In this document: positions 1 to 7,857 of the stretch, piece after piece
Layout of the letters: the number at the start of each line of letters is the position of its first letter
Numbering within the stretch: the first letter of the stretch is position 1
Source of the DNA: Oceaniovalibus guishaninsula JLT2003
Lineage (GTDB): Bacteria > Pseudomonadota > Alphaproteobacteria > Rhodobacterales > Rhodobacteraceae
DNA length: 64,000 nucleotides
Direction: 5' to 3'
NCBI RefSeq assembly: GCF_000299575.1
Contig: NZ_AMGO01000021.1
Span: 124,001 to 188,000, forward strand
Notes under the pieces: model-generated
Databases searched by the model: none
Told to the model about the DNA's origin: nothing
The model's input: only the letters and a program-made list of their open reading frames with translations
Program-made: the position numbers and the translations under genes

Positions 1-32
1 TTATATAGTCGGACCTGACCCGAACATGCCCA

Positions 33-404
33 ATGCGAGGCCCGGACGTGATCGACCTGCCCCCGCTGAAAACCGCCGCGCGCCCCGTCAGGCCGTCGCA
101 GGACGACGACGGCGCCACCGGCGTCGCGCTGGAGGCGAAGCCAAAGACCAAGCGGCCGCCGCTTTACAAGGTGATGCTGCTGAACGACGACTATACCCCG
201 ATGGAATTCGTGGTGCATGTGCTGGAACGGTTCTTCGGGCTGACCCACCCGCAGGCGTTCGAGATCATGCTGACTGTGCACAAGAAGGGGCTGGCCGTGG
301 TCGGGGTCTTCAGCTTCGAGGTGGCGGAAACGAAGGTGACGCAGGTGATGGATTTCGCCCGCCGCCATCAGCATCCGCTGCAATGCACGATGGAAAAGGA
401 ATAG
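33..404 (+). CDS. clpS: ATP-dependent Clp protease adaptor ClpS
   Basis: Adaptor that binds N-degron substrates and hands them to the ClpAP protease in the cytoplasm. The 123-residue protein has a poorly conserved charged N-terminal tail (residues 1-40) followed by the typical ClpS fold. Key family motifs are visible: [13 protein letters not shown] around residue 50, which forms the N-degron pocket, and a VHKKG segment near residue 90. Length is slightly over the usual 100-120. The start is the ATG at 33; only 32 bases of upstream sequence are present, so a farther start cannot be excluded. It is followed 18 bases later by a methyltransferase gene on the same strand. clpA is not in the window. 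Confidence 0.95.
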   Translation: MRGPDVIDLPPLKTAARPVRPSQDDDGATGVALEAKPKTKRPPLYKVMLLNDDYTPMEFVVHVLERFFGLTHPQAFEIMLTVHKKGLAVVGVFSFEVAETKVTQVMDFARRHQHPLQCTMEKE

Positions 405-422
405 GCGCGGCCCGCGCCCGTC

Positions 423-1412
423 ATGCTTGCCGCAAGATTGCCCCTTGCCCTGAACGAGGGGCTGCTGGACTTTCCGCTGCTGATCTGGGGCGCGGGGGAC
501 GGGGATCTGCCCGATGGCGTGCTGGCCGGTCTGCCGGGGCCGGTGACGGTGGTGCAGGCCCGCCAGCCCGATCACGACCGGCTTGCCACGCGCGGTATCG
601 ACGTGGTGCGCGCGCCGCGGGGCCGCTTTGCCACGGCGCTGGTCGTGCTGCCGCGGTCGGCGGCGCAGGCGCGCGACCGCATCGCGCGGGCGGCCGCATC
701 GACCGACGGCGCGGTGATCGTGGACGGGCAGAAGACTGACGGCGTTGATTCGATGCTGCGCGCGCTGCGCGGGCGCGGGGCGGTCGGGCCGGTCATCGCC
801 AAGGCGCATGGCAAGATCTTCGCGGTACGGGACGCGGATGTGACCGACTGGCTGGCACCGCCTTCGCGCAACGCCGAAGGATTCGTCACGCCGCCGGGCA
901 GCTTTTCGGCCGATGGGGTCGATCCGGCCTCGGCCCTGCTGGCCGCCGCATTGCCCGAGGGGCTGTCGGGCCGCGTCGTCGATGCCGGGGCCGGCTGGGG
1001 ATACCTGTCGGCGCGGGTTCTGGCCCGCCCAGGCGTCACCGCCTGCCATCTGGTCGAGGCGGATGCCGATGCGCTGGACGCCGCGCGCGTCAACGTCGCC
1101 GATCCGCGCGCGGTCTTTCACTGGGCCGACGCCACCGCGTTCCGGCCGCCGCAACCCGCCGATCATGTGGTGATGAACCCGCCCTTTCACCGCGACCGGC
1201 GGGCCGATCCCGATCTGGGGCGCGCCTTCATCGCGGCGGCGGCGCCGATGCTGGCCCCGCGCGGGCAGTTGTGGATGGTCGCCAACCGCCATCTGCCCTA
1301 TGAAGCCGATCTGGGGCGTGCCTTCGGACAGGTGACGGAACTGGCCGGGTCGGCATCGTTCAAACTTTACCATGCCGCCCGGCCCAGGGGGCCCGCGCGG
1401 CGCGTTCGCTGA
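423..1412 (+). CDS. RsmC-like class I SAM-dependent methyltransferase
   Basis: Probable N2-guanine methyltransferase of the RsmC/RlmG type acting on ribosomal RNA. In this family an inactive N-terminal methyltransferase-like domain precedes a catalytic C-terminal domain. Visible here are a degenerate N-terminal half (residues 1-150), a SAM-binding motif I (VVDAGAGWG at about 185-193), an acidic motif II residue (HLVEAD near 209-214) and the NPPF catalytic motif at 252-255, which is diagnostic of exocyclic-amine methyltransferases. Length 329 fits RsmC. The order (clpS, this gene, SDR, hemF) suggests loose co-transcription. The exact rRNA target cannot be read from sequence. Confidence 0.8.
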   Translation: MLAARLPLALNEGLLDFPLLIWGAGDGDLPDGVLAGLPGPVTVVQARQPDHDRLATRGIDVVRAPRGRFATALVVLPRSAAQARDRIARAAASTDGAVIVDGQKTDGVDSMLRALRGRGAVGPVIAKAHGKIFAVRDADVTDWLAPPSRNAEGFVTPPGSFSADGVDPASALLAAALPEGLSGRVVDAGAGWGYLSARVLARPGVTACHLVEADADALDAARVNVADPRAVFHWADATAFRPPQPADHVVMNPPFHRDRRADPDLGRAFIAAAAPMLAPRGQLWMVANRHLPYEADLGRAFGQVTELAGSASFKLYHAARPRGPARRVR

Positions 1413-1422
1413 AAGGCGCATC

Positions 1423-2232
1423 ATGTCCTTTTCCATCGCCGGAAAGACCGCCATCGTGACCGGGGCCGCGAACGGCGTGGGCCTTGCCATAGCGCGGCAT
1501 TTCATCGACCGGGGCGCCAATGTGATGATGGCGGATCTGGACGAGGAGAAGATGCGCGCCGAGATCGGCGAGCTGGACGACGACGGCGGCACGGCGCGCT
1601 ATTTCGCGGGCGACCTGCGCGAGAAGCTGACCATCGCCAACCTGCTGTCGGCCACGGTGGACGCGTTCGACGACATCGACATCCTGGTCAACGCTTCGCG
1701 GCAGATGGAGCGGTCCAATCCGCTGGACCCCGACGACGACGCGGTCGAGGCGCTGTTGCAGCAGAACCTGATGATTTCGCTTCGGCTGTCGCAGCAGGTG
1801 GCCAAGCGGATGATCCGCCAGACCGAGGAATCGGGCCGGACCGAGGGGCCGGCTGGGTCGATCGTGAACCTCAGCTCGATCGCGGCACGGCGCACGCAGC
1901 CCGACCTGCTGGCTTATTCGGTCAGCTCGGCGGCGCTGGACCAGGCGACGCGCTGTCTGGCGGTGGCGCTGGCCCCGCACCGCATCCGCGTCAATTCGGT
2001 GGCCTTCGGCAGCGTGATGAGCGCCAGCCTGCGCGGCGCCATCAAGGACCGCGCGCAGATCCGCGACGACATCATCGAGGGCACCCCGCTGAGCCGCATC
2101 GCCAAGCCCGCCGAGGTCGCAGGCGCGGTGCAGTTCCTGGCGGCGGACGAATCGGGCTTCATGACCGGGCAGATCCTGACCATCGACGGCGGCCGCACGC
2201 TGTTGGATGCCGTGGATGCGCCTGCCCATTGA
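1423..2232 (+). CDS. SDR-family protein lacking the catalytic lysine
   Basis: Short-chain dehydrogenase/reductase fold, 269 residues. The nucleotide-binding motif TGAANGVG (13-20), the catalytic Ser (LSSIAA, about 152) and Tyr165 are present. The YxxxK motif reads Y-S-V-S-S, so Ser169 replaces the proton-relay lysine, and the usual NNAG reads VNAS (about 89-92). These changes suggest altered or lost dehydrogenase activity, although NAD(P) binding may remain. The start is the ATG at 1423, preceded by GAAAGG; an in-frame upstream ATG at 1372 would overlap the methyltransferase gene and lacks a good ribosome site. It lies 10 bases after the methyltransferase and 57 before hemF. Substrate unknown. 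Confidence 0.8.
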   Translation: MSFSIAGKTAIVTGAANGVGLAIARHFIDRGANVMMADLDEEKMRAEIGELDDDGGTARYFAGDLREKLTIANLLSATVDAFDDIDILVNASRQMERSNPLDPDDDAVEALLQQNLMISLRLSQQVAKRMIRQTEESGRTEGPAGSIVNLSSIAARRTQPDLLAYSVSSAALDQATRCLAVALAPHRIRVNSVAFGSVMSASLRGAIKDRAQIRDDIIEGTPLSRIAKPAEVAGAVQFLAADESGFMTGQILTIDGGRTLLDAVDAPAH

Positions 2233-2257
2233 GCGGCGCGCGGGCCGGCGGCCGGGC

Positions 2258-2281
2258 ATGGGTATTTGGAGAAAGATGAAG
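2258..2281 (+). promoter_or_regulatory. conserved-looking intergenic motif before hemF
   Basis: The short AT-rich stretch GGTATTTGGAGAAAGATGAA, inside a very GC-rich gap, closely resembles a sequence I recall as recurring between genes of many Rhodobacterales. It ends in a purine-rich tract that overlaps the hemF ribosome-binding region. Its function is not known to me; it could act in translation initiation, mRNA processing or 3'-end formation. No second copy was noticed in this window. Confidence 0.35.
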
Positions 2282-2289
2282 GGCAGGCG

Positions 2290-3180
2290 ATGAGCGGGAT
2301 GGAAGCCGAGAAGGCCGAGGCGGCGGCGTGGTTCCGCGCGCTGCGCGACCGCATCGTGGCGGCGTTCGAGGGGCTGGAGGACAGTCACGATGCCGGTCCC
2401 TTCGCGGACGAGCCGGCGGGCCGGTTCGAGGTGAGCCGGACGCATCGGCGCGGCGAGGCGGGCGAGGATGCGGGCGGCGGGCTGATGAGCGTGATGCGCG
2501 GCGGGCGCGTCTTCGAGAAGGTCGGCGTCAACGTTTCGACCGTGCACGGAACGCTGAACCCGCGCGCGCAGGCGGCGATGGCCGCGCGACGGGGGCTGCC
2601 GGGCATCGCCGACGATCCGCGCTTCTGGGCATCGGGCGTCAGCCTGGTGGCGCATATGCGCAACCCGCATGTGCCCGCAGTGCATATGAACACGCGGATG
2701 TTCTGGACGCCGGGCGCCTGGTGGTTCGGCGGCGGGTCCGACCTGAACCCCTGCATCGAATATGCCGAAGATACGGCGCATTTCCACGCCGTGCAGAAGG
2801 CGCATCTGGATCCCCACGGGGCCGGGGAATATCCGCGTCTGAAGGCGTGGGCGGACGAGTATTTCTTCATTCCGCACCGCAACCGCGCGCGGGGCGTCGG
2901 CGGCATCTTCATGGACGACCGCTGCACCGGGGACTGGCGGGCCGATTTCGCCCTGACCCGCGACATCGGCGAAGCGTTCCTGCCCGCCTTCGTGCCGCTG
3001 GTCGAGCGGCGCCGGGTGCAGCCCTTCACCGATGCGGATCGCGACGCGCAGCTGATCCACCGAGGGATCTATGCCGAATACAATCTGGTCTACGATCGCG
3101 GCACGAAGTTCGGGCTGGAGACGGGACACGATCCCGATGCCGTGCTGATGAGCCTGCCGCCCCTGGCGAAATGGGTCTGA
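2290..3180 (+). CDS. hemF: oxygen-dependent coproporphyrinogen III oxidase
   Basis: Catalyses the O2-dependent oxidative decarboxylation of coproporphyrinogen III to protoporphyrinogen IX in heme and bacteriochlorophyll synthesis, in the cytoplasm. The 296-residue protein matches HemF along its length: GVNVSTVHG, HMNTR and WWFGGGSDLNP in the first half, then RGVGGIFMDD, AEYNLVYDRGTKFGL and a C-terminal LPPLAKW. The start is placed at the ATG at 2290, preceded by GAAGGG; an in-frame ATG at 2266 gives eight extra residues. The O2-independent counterpart hemN is not in the window. It follows the atypical SDR gene and a conserved-looking intergenic motif. Confidence 0.97.
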   Translation: MSGMEAEKAEAAAWFRALRDRIVAAFEGLEDSHDAGPFADEPAGRFEVSRTHRRGEAGEDAGGGLMSVMRGGRVFEKVGVNVSTVHGTLNPRAQAAMAARRGLPGIADDPRFWASGVSLVAHMRNPHVPAVHMNTRMFWTPGAWWFGGGSDLNPCIEYAEDTAHFHAVQKAHLDPHGAGEYPRLKAWADEYFFIPHRNRARGVGGIFMDDRCTGDWRADFALTRDIGEAFLPAFVPLVERRRVQPFTDADRDAQLIHRGIYAEYNLVYDRGTKFGLETGHDPDAVLMSLPPLAKWV

Positions 3181-3247
3181 CGGCCGGTCTGGCCAATGCC
3201 TTCGGCGCGGGCTAGATCGCCGCATCACGCAGAACGAAGGCCGAGCC

Positions 3248-4687
3248 TTGACCACGACGCATGACGCGACCGCGCCCGCCGCGAACAGATGGATCGCGAT
3301 GGCGGTGCTGCTGGTCGCCGGGTTCATGAACCTGATCGACGTGACCATCGTCAACGTGGCGCTGCCCCGCCTGCAAAGCGCGCTGGACGCGTCGGAATCG
3401 CAGATCGAGTGGGTGGTGGCGGGGTATATCCTGACCTTCGCGCTGTTCCTGCTGCCGGCGGGCCGGGCCGGCGACATCTGGGGACGGCGGCGCATGTTCG
3501 TCTGGGGAGTTGCGGTGTTCACCGTCGGCTCGGCGCTGTGCGGCCTTGCGCCGTCCATCGGGACGCTGATCGGCGCGCGGGTGGTGCAGGCGATCGGCGG
3601 CGCGATGATGACTCCGCAGACGCTGGCCATCGTGCCGATCATCTTTCCGCCGTCCGAACGCGGCACGGTCTATGCGCTGTTCGGCCTTTCGGCGGGGCTA
3701 GCGACGGTGACGGGGCCGGTTCTGGGCGGCGTGCTGATCAAGCTCGATCTTTGGGGGCTGGATTGGCGGCCGATCTTCCTGGTCAACATTCCCATCGGCG
3801 TCGCGGCGATCCTGCTGGCGTTCCGCTTCGTGCCGCGCACGCCGGGCACGGCGAGGACCGGCTTCGATGCGGTCGGCGTCGGGCTGGCCGCCGTCGCGCT
3901 GCTGCTGGTGGTCTTTCCGTTGATCGAGGGACGGCTGATCGGCTGGCCGGGGTGGATCCTGGCGATGCTGGCCGGTTCGGTCCCTGTCGCCGCGATCTTC
4001 GTCTGGTGGCAGCGACGCCAGGCCGAGATGGGCCGTCCGCAGCTTTTGCCGGCGCGGCTGATGGACAATCGCGACTTCCTGCTGGGGACGGGGCTGGTGA
4101 CGGTGCTGTTCTCGTGCATTCCGGGCTTCTTTCTGGTGATCGCGCTTTATCTTCAGAACGGCTATGGGCTGACGCCGCTGCAATCGGGGCTGACGACGCT
4201 GCCGTTTTCGATCGGCGGGCTGATCGCGTCGGTCGCTGCGGGATGGATGGGCAACCGCTGGCTGCGGCCGCGCATCTGCATCGGCGCGCTGATGCTGGCC
4301 GTGGCGATGGGCGCCACCCATGTCGTCGTCGCCACGACCGGCGATGCGGTGGTCTGGACCGCCTTTGCCGGTCCGCTGTTTTTGGGCGGTCTGGGGCTGA
4401 GCACGACGATCTCGCCGCTGTTCAACACCACGCTGTCGCGGGTGTCGGGTGCCGATACCGGATCGGCCTCGGGCGCGTTGCAGACGTTTCAGCAGGTGGG
4501 CGGCGCGCTGGGCGTGGCGTTGCAGGGGCAAATCTTCTTTTCGACCCTGGCCGGGGCCGCGGGCATGCCGGGGCACGACGCCTATGCCACGGCCTTCGGG
4601 CTGACGCTGTTCTATACGATGGGCATCATGGCGCTGATGGCGGCGCTGACATGGGTGCTGCCGCGGCCCGATATAGACGGGGCCTAG
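3248..4687 (+). CDS. DHA2-family MFS drug exporter
   Basis: Probable proton-driven multidrug exporter of the EmrB/QacA (DHA2) group, with about 14 predicted membrane segments in 479 residues. It shows the DHA motif at the first helix (NLIDVTIVNVALPRLQ), motif A (GRAGDIWGRRRMF) after the second, and a motif-C-like glycine/proline-rich helix (LATVTGPVLGGVL). The start used is a TTG at 3248 with GAAGG about eight bases upstream; the first in-frame ATG at 3299 would trim the N-terminus into helix 1. It is not next to a membrane fusion protein or a regulator, so the substrate is unknown. Its 3' end overlaps the convergent M48 gene by 4 bases. Confidence 0.85.
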   Translation: MTTTHDATAPAANRWIAMAVLLVAGFMNLIDVTIVNVALPRLQSALDASESQIEWVVAGYILTFALFLLPAGRAGDIWGRRRMFVWGVAVFTVGSALCGLAPSIGTLIGARVVQAIGGAMMTPQTLAIVPIIFPPSERGTVYALFGLSAGLATVTGPVLGGVLIKLDLWGLDWRPIFLVNIPIGVAAILLAFRFVPRTPGTARTGFDAVGVGLAAVALLLVVFPLIEGRLIGWPGWILAMLAGSVPVAAIFVWWQRRQAEMGRPQLLPARLMDNRDFLLGTGLVTVLFSCIPGFFLVIALYLQNGYGLTPLQSGLTTLPFSIGGLIASVAAGWMGNRWLRPRICIGALMLAVAMGATHVVVATTGDAVVWTAFAGPLFLGGLGLSTTISPLFNTTLSRVSGADTGSASGALQTFQQVGGALGVALQGQIFFSTLAGAAGMPGHDAYATAFGLTLFYTMGIMALMAALTWVLPRPDIDGA

Positions 4688-5409
4688 CGGCCGGCATACC
4701 CTGCCGCGACGCGGCGCACGGTATCGACCCGCTGGGCGTTGGGCGGATGCGACCCGAGGAAGCGGTTGCCGGGATCGGGCACGCGTTCGAAATAGGCGAC
4801 GCCGCGCACCGGGTCGAACCCCGCGCGCAGGGTCAGCACCGCGCCCAGCGCATCGGCCTCAAGCTCGAACGTCTTGCCATAGCGGCGCTGTCCGACATCC
4901 GCGCCGACCTGCTGCGCGCGTCTGATCGCGATTTCGTCCCCGCCGAGGATCTGCGCCATCGCGCCCGCCAGCACGGCCCCTTCGGCGGCGGATCGGCGGC
5001 CGCGGTCGATATGCCCGGCGATGTGATGCGCGGCCTCGTGGCCCAGGATGAACGCCAATTCGTCGGTGTTGCGCGCCTCGGCGATCAGCGGCAGGGTGAA
5101 GCCGATCACCGGCTGGCCGTCGGGCGCGCGCGTCTGGAAGGCGTTGGGCGGAACGCCGGGCCGGTCGTCGATGACGATGGCATAGTCGCACCGCACACCC
5201 CGCGTCCGGGCGTTGCATTCGCGCATGGCGACGGGCCGCATGCGATAGATCACCTCGACGAAATTGCGCGCGGCGATTTCGGGGCTTTGCAACCTGTCGG
5301 GCACCTGCGAGGGCGGCGGCGGTGGCAGCGATGGCGGCCGCGGCGCGACGACAGGCGTCCCGCAGGCCGTCAGCGCCAGCATCCCGATCGTGGCCAGCCA
5401 TTTCAGCAT
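4684..5409 (-). CDS. M48-family metalloprotease lipoprotein
   Basis: Small Zn-dependent peptidase, probably anchored in the periplasm and acting in envelope quality control, like LoiP/YcaL. The 241-residue protein begins with a lipoprotein signal ending in the lipobox LTAC (Cys16), followed by a proline-rich linker (residues 20-35). The catalytic motif HEAAHH lies at 124-129 (H124, E125, H128), and the third ligand glutamate lies in the ELEAD segment near 182-186. Its stop overlaps the convergent MFS gene by 4 bases, leaving no room for a terminator. It is divergent from a small conserved protein. No BON or TPR domain is attached. Confidence 0.85.
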   Translation of the reverse strand: MLKWLATIGMLALTACGTPVVAPRPPSLPPPPPSQVPDRLQSPEIAARNFVEVIYRMRPVAMRECNARTRGVRCDYAIVIDDRPGVPPNAFQTRAPDGQPVIGFTLPLIAEARNTDELAFILGHEAAHHIAGHIDRGRRSAAEGAVLAGAMAQILGGDEIAIRRAQQVGADVGQRRYGKTFELEADALGAVLTLRAGFDPVRGVAYFERVPDPGNRFLGSHPPNAQRVDTVRRVAAGYAGR

Positions 5410-5511
5410 CGTCCGTCCCCCCGGTCAGTGCGGTCATCATAACCGCGCGGCGCGCGACCGCCAGCCGATGCGGACTGGCCAGCGGCGGCGGCGTGCCCTA
5501 GCTTGCGCGGC

Positions 5512-5766
5512 ATGTTCACCATCGAGCACGATTTCGACGCCACGATCGTCACCCTCGTGGACGATCCCGCGCGTCACAGGCAGGAGGACGTGACCGTCAG
5601 CCTGTTCGCCGAATGCATCACCGTCGCCCAATACGACCCGCGTGCGGACAGGGTGACGACGATCACACTGTCGCTGGCGCAGGTGCGCGACCTGCGCGCG
5701 GCGCTGGACCTGCCCGAAGGCAGCTATCGCATCGCGCCGCAGGGGCGCGCAGACGCCAAGGAATGA
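5512..5766 (+). CDS. conserved hypothetical protein, 84 residues
   Basis: Family not recognised with certainty; it resembles small uncharacterised proteins seen in Rhodobacterales. The sequence is acidic, without signal peptide or membrane helix, and looks like a single small beta-rich domain (MFTIEHDFDATIVTL at the start, a YDPRAD segment in the middle, then a helix rich in Leu and Arg). The start is the ATG at 5512; a TTG at 5503 would add three residues. The stop overlaps the ATG of the downstream nitroreductase (ATGA), so the two are translationally coupled. Function unknown. Confidence 0.6.
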   Translation: MFTIEHDFDATIVTLVDDPARHRQEDVTVSLFAECITVAQYDPRADRVTTITLSLAQVRDLRAALDLPEGSYRIAPQGRADAKE

Positions 5767-6347
5767 CGATGCCCACGCCGAACCCCGCCGCCCTCGACTT
5801 TCTGCTGACGCGCCGGTCGCGTCCCGCCAAGACGCTGGGTCTGCCCGTGCCGGACCGCGCGGCGCTGGAGCCGATCCTGCAAGCGGCGCTGCGCAGCCCC
5901 GATCACGGCAAGCTGGAACCGTGGCGCCTGATCGTGCTGGAACGCGCGGCGCTGTTGCGTCTTGGCCGGCTGGCGGCGGATCGCGGCGCTGCGCTGGGCA
6001 AGTCCGAGCCCGAGATCGCCAAGCAGCGGTCGCAATACGACGATTCGCATCTGGCCGTGGCGGTGATCGCCGTCCCGCAGGACAGCGGCAAGATCCCGGT
6101 CGTCGAACAGACCCTGTCGGCGGGGGCGGTGTGCCTTGGATTGCTGAACGCGGCGCTGGCGGCGGGCTGGGGGGCGAACTGGCTGACCGGCTGGGCCAGC
6201 CAGGATGCGGATTTCGCGCGCGAGGGCCTGCATCTGGACGCGAACGAATGGGTCGCGGGCCTGATCCATCTGGGGACCGAGCGCGTGACGCCGCCCGAAC
6301 GGCCGCGCCCCGACATGGCGGCCAAGGTCAGCTGGCTGAGCGCATGA
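5763..6347 (+). CDS. YdjA-like nitroreductase family protein
   Basis: FMN-dependent NAD(P)H oxidoreductase of the small YdjA type, 194 residues. The family N-terminus is recognisable: a LLTRRSRPAKTL segment contributing FMN phosphate-binding arginines, followed by RSPDHGKLEPWR (about residues 42-53), which matches the RAPDH...QPW motif of YdjA. The C-terminal GWGANWLTGW and the HLGT segment are also typical. The start at 5763 overlaps the previous stop; ATG 5769 is two codons in and equally possible. The gene ends in an ATGA overlap with the EI24 gene. The natural substrate is unknown. Confidence 0.88.
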   Translation: MTMPTPNPAALDFLLTRRSRPAKTLGLPVPDRAALEPILQAALRSPDHGKLEPWRLIVLERAALLRLGRLAADRGAALGKSEPEIAKQRSQYDDSHLAVAVIAVPQDSGKIPVVEQTLSAGAVCLGLLNAALAAGWGANWLTGWASQDADFAREGLHLDANEWVAGLIHLGTERVTPPERPRPDMAAKVSWLSA

Positions 6348-7072
6348 CCATCGCGCGCGACGTGTCGCTGGCGCTGGCGCAGATGGGCGACCGGCGGTTC
6401 CGGGGCGTCCTGCTGCGCGGGATCGGCCTGACGCTGGCGCTGCTGGTCGGGGCGACGGCGCTGGTGGCGTGGGGCATCGGCTGGCTGCTGCCCGACAGCG
6501 TCAGCCTGCCGTGGATCGGTCCGGTCGGATGGCTCGACAACCTTGCTTCGGGGGCGGGCGGCGCGGCGATGCTGGTGCTGTCGGTGTTCCTGATGATCCC
6601 GGTGGCCAGCTTCTGCACGTCGTTCTTTCTGGACGACGTGACCGACGCGGTCGAGGCGCGCTATTACCCCGCGCTGGCCCCCGCCCCGCGTCTGGGGCTG
6701 GCCGAGGGGCTGGCCGAAAGCCTGTCGTTTCTCGGCGTGCTGCTGGTGGCGAACGTCGTCGCGCTGATCGCCTATCTGCTGGTCGTTCCGGCGGCGCCGT
6801 TCATCTTTCTGGCGCTGAACGGCTATCTGCTGGGGCGGGAATATTTCCAGCTTGTCGCGCGCCGCCGTCTGGGCGCACAGGGCGCGCGTGCGTTACGCAA
6901 GCGTCATGCGGCGCGGATCTGGCTGGCGGGGATCGTCATGGCGGTGCCGCTGCTGGTGCCGGTGGTGAACCTGCTGGTGCCGGTGCTGGGGGCCGCGACC
7001 TTCACCCACCTGACCCATCGGTTGATGGCAAGGGCGTCATCCGGCCGAACCAGTCCAGATCGCGCGCGGTGA
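6344..7072 (+). CDS. EI24-domain integral membrane protein
   Basis: Inner-membrane protein of the EI24/CysZ-like family (PF07264), 242 residues, with about four to five hydrophobic helices: roughly residues 25-48, 70-92, 125-160 and 195-225. The family includes the sulfate transporter CysZ, but most alphaproteobacterial members are uncharacterised, so no substrate is assigned. A SFCTSFFLDDVTDAVE segment after the second helix and the YLLGREYF segment near 175 are typical of the family. The start ATG overlaps the nitroreductase stop. The last 70 bases overlap the convergent DUF1467 gene, a long overlap for genes on opposite strands. Confidence 0.8.
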   Translation: MTIARDVSLALAQMGDRRFRGVLLRGIGLTLALLVGATALVAWGIGWLLPDSVSLPWIGPVGWLDNLASGAGGAAMLVLSVFLMIPVASFCTSFFLDDVTDAVEARYYPALAPAPRLGLAEGLAESLSFLGVLLVANVVALIAYLLVVPAAPFIFLALNGYLLGREYFQLVARRRLGAQGARALRKRHAARIWLAGIVMAVPLLVPVVNLLVPVLGAATFTHLTHRLMARASSGRTSPDRAR

Positions 7073-7298
7073 ACCCGCCCCAGACGATGATCGACGCCAC
7101 CACGGCCCAGATCAGCGTGGCCCATACCGTCGTCCAGAACGCCTTGCGCTTCATGGAAATGCGCGCCGGCGATCCGGCATGGGTGCCCGGAACGATCTCG
7201 CCCTCGTCGCCCTGGGTGCTGAGGCCGATCGGCAACATCACGAACAGCGTCATGAACCAGATGACCGCGTAAAGGACGATGCCGCTGGTGATGCCCAT
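7002..7298 (-). CDS. DUF1467 family small membrane protein
   Basis: A 98-residue alphaproteobacterial membrane protein of the DUF1467 type. Two transmembrane helices are visible (about residues 5-25 and 57-78), separated by a short loop with the SMKRKAFW segment characteristic of the family. No enzyme motif is present and the function is unknown. It lies 3 bases downstream of the methylmalonyl-CoA epimerase gene on the same strand, an arrangement common in this order. Its C-terminal 23 codons overlap the convergent EI24 gene. Confidence 0.85.
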   Translation of the reverse strand: MGITSGIVLYAVIWFMTLFVMLPIGLSTQGDEGEIVPGTHAGSPARISMKRKAFWTTVWATLIWAVVASIIVWGGFTARDLDWFGRMTPLPSTDGSGG

Positions 7299-7301
7299 GG
7301 C

Positions 7302-7706
7302 TCAGACCTGTTCCAGCTCGACCAGGCAGCCGTTGAAATCCTTGGGATGCACGAACAGCACCGGTTTGCCATGCGCGCCGATCTTCGGTTCGCCGTCGCC
7401 CAGAACCCGCGCGCCCTTGTCCAGCAGCCGGTCGCGGGCATCGCGGATATCGTCCACCTCATAGCAGATGTGATGGATGCCGCCCGCCGGGTTCTTTTGC
7501 AGGAACCCCGCGATGGGCGATGCGTCGCCCAGCGGATGCAGCAATTCGACCTTGGTGTTGGGCAGCGTGACGAAGACGACGCGCACGCCGTGGTCGGGTT
7601 CGTCCTGCGGCGCGCCGACATCGGCGCCCAGCATGTCGCGATATTGCGCCGAAGCCGCGTCGAGGTCGGGGACGGCGATGGCGATGTGGTTCAGTCGTCC
7701 GATCAT
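7302..7706 (-). CDS. mce: methylmalonyl-CoA epimerase
   Basis: Interconverts (2R)- and (2S)-methylmalonyl-CoA in propionyl-CoA and ethylmalonyl-CoA metabolism. The 134-residue protein is a single VOC (glyoxalase-fold) unit starting with the typical LNHIAIAVPDL. Metal ligands are visible as His7 (NHIAI), the Glu of KVELLHPLG, His of GGIHHICYEV and the terminal Glu of CLVELEQV. The segment HPKDFNGCLVELEQV is typical of this epimerase rather than of glyoxalase I. It starts at ATG 7706 with GAGGG-type purines upstream, and DUF1467 follows directly. The mutase subunits are not in this window. Confidence 0.93.
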   Translation of the reverse strand: MIGRLNHIAIAVPDLDAASAQYRDMLGADVGAPQDEPDHGVRVVFVTLPNTKVELLHPLGDASPIAGFLQKNPAGGIHHICYEVDDIRDARDRLLDKGARVLGDGEPKIGAHGKPVLFVHPKDFNGCLVELEQV

Positions 7707-7782
7707 GGCACCCTCCGTTTGGGGCGGGGATAGTGCGCGCGGGGCACGGCGGCAAGGGGCGCGGCCATCCGGCGGGCCGTGG

Positions 7783-7797
7783 TTAACCCCCTGTTAG
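7783..7797 (+). promoter_or_regulatory. candidate CtrA binding site
   Basis: TTAA, seven bases, then TTAG: one mismatch from the alphaproteobacterial CtrA consensus TTAA-N7-TTAA. It lies 61 bases before the start of the response-regulator gene in a region otherwise very GC-rich, where TTA triplets are scarce. It could therefore place the response regulator under CtrA control. Binding is inferred from sequence only. Confidence 0.45.
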
Positions 7798-7857
7798 GCA
7801 AGCTGCCGTCTGATCGGGGCATCGAATCGCCCGTGAGGCCCCATCAGGACACCCGCC

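Noticed and set aside
26-739. 237-residue plus-strand open frame over clpS and the methyltransferase
   Set aside because: It crosses two real genes in another frame and is dominated by Arg/Ala/Gly, typical of GC-rich shadow frames.
1360-3666. 768-residue minus-strand open frame
   Set aside because: Antisense to the SDR, hemF and MFS genes; composition is rich in Arg, His and Pro with no domain, so it is a GC artefact.
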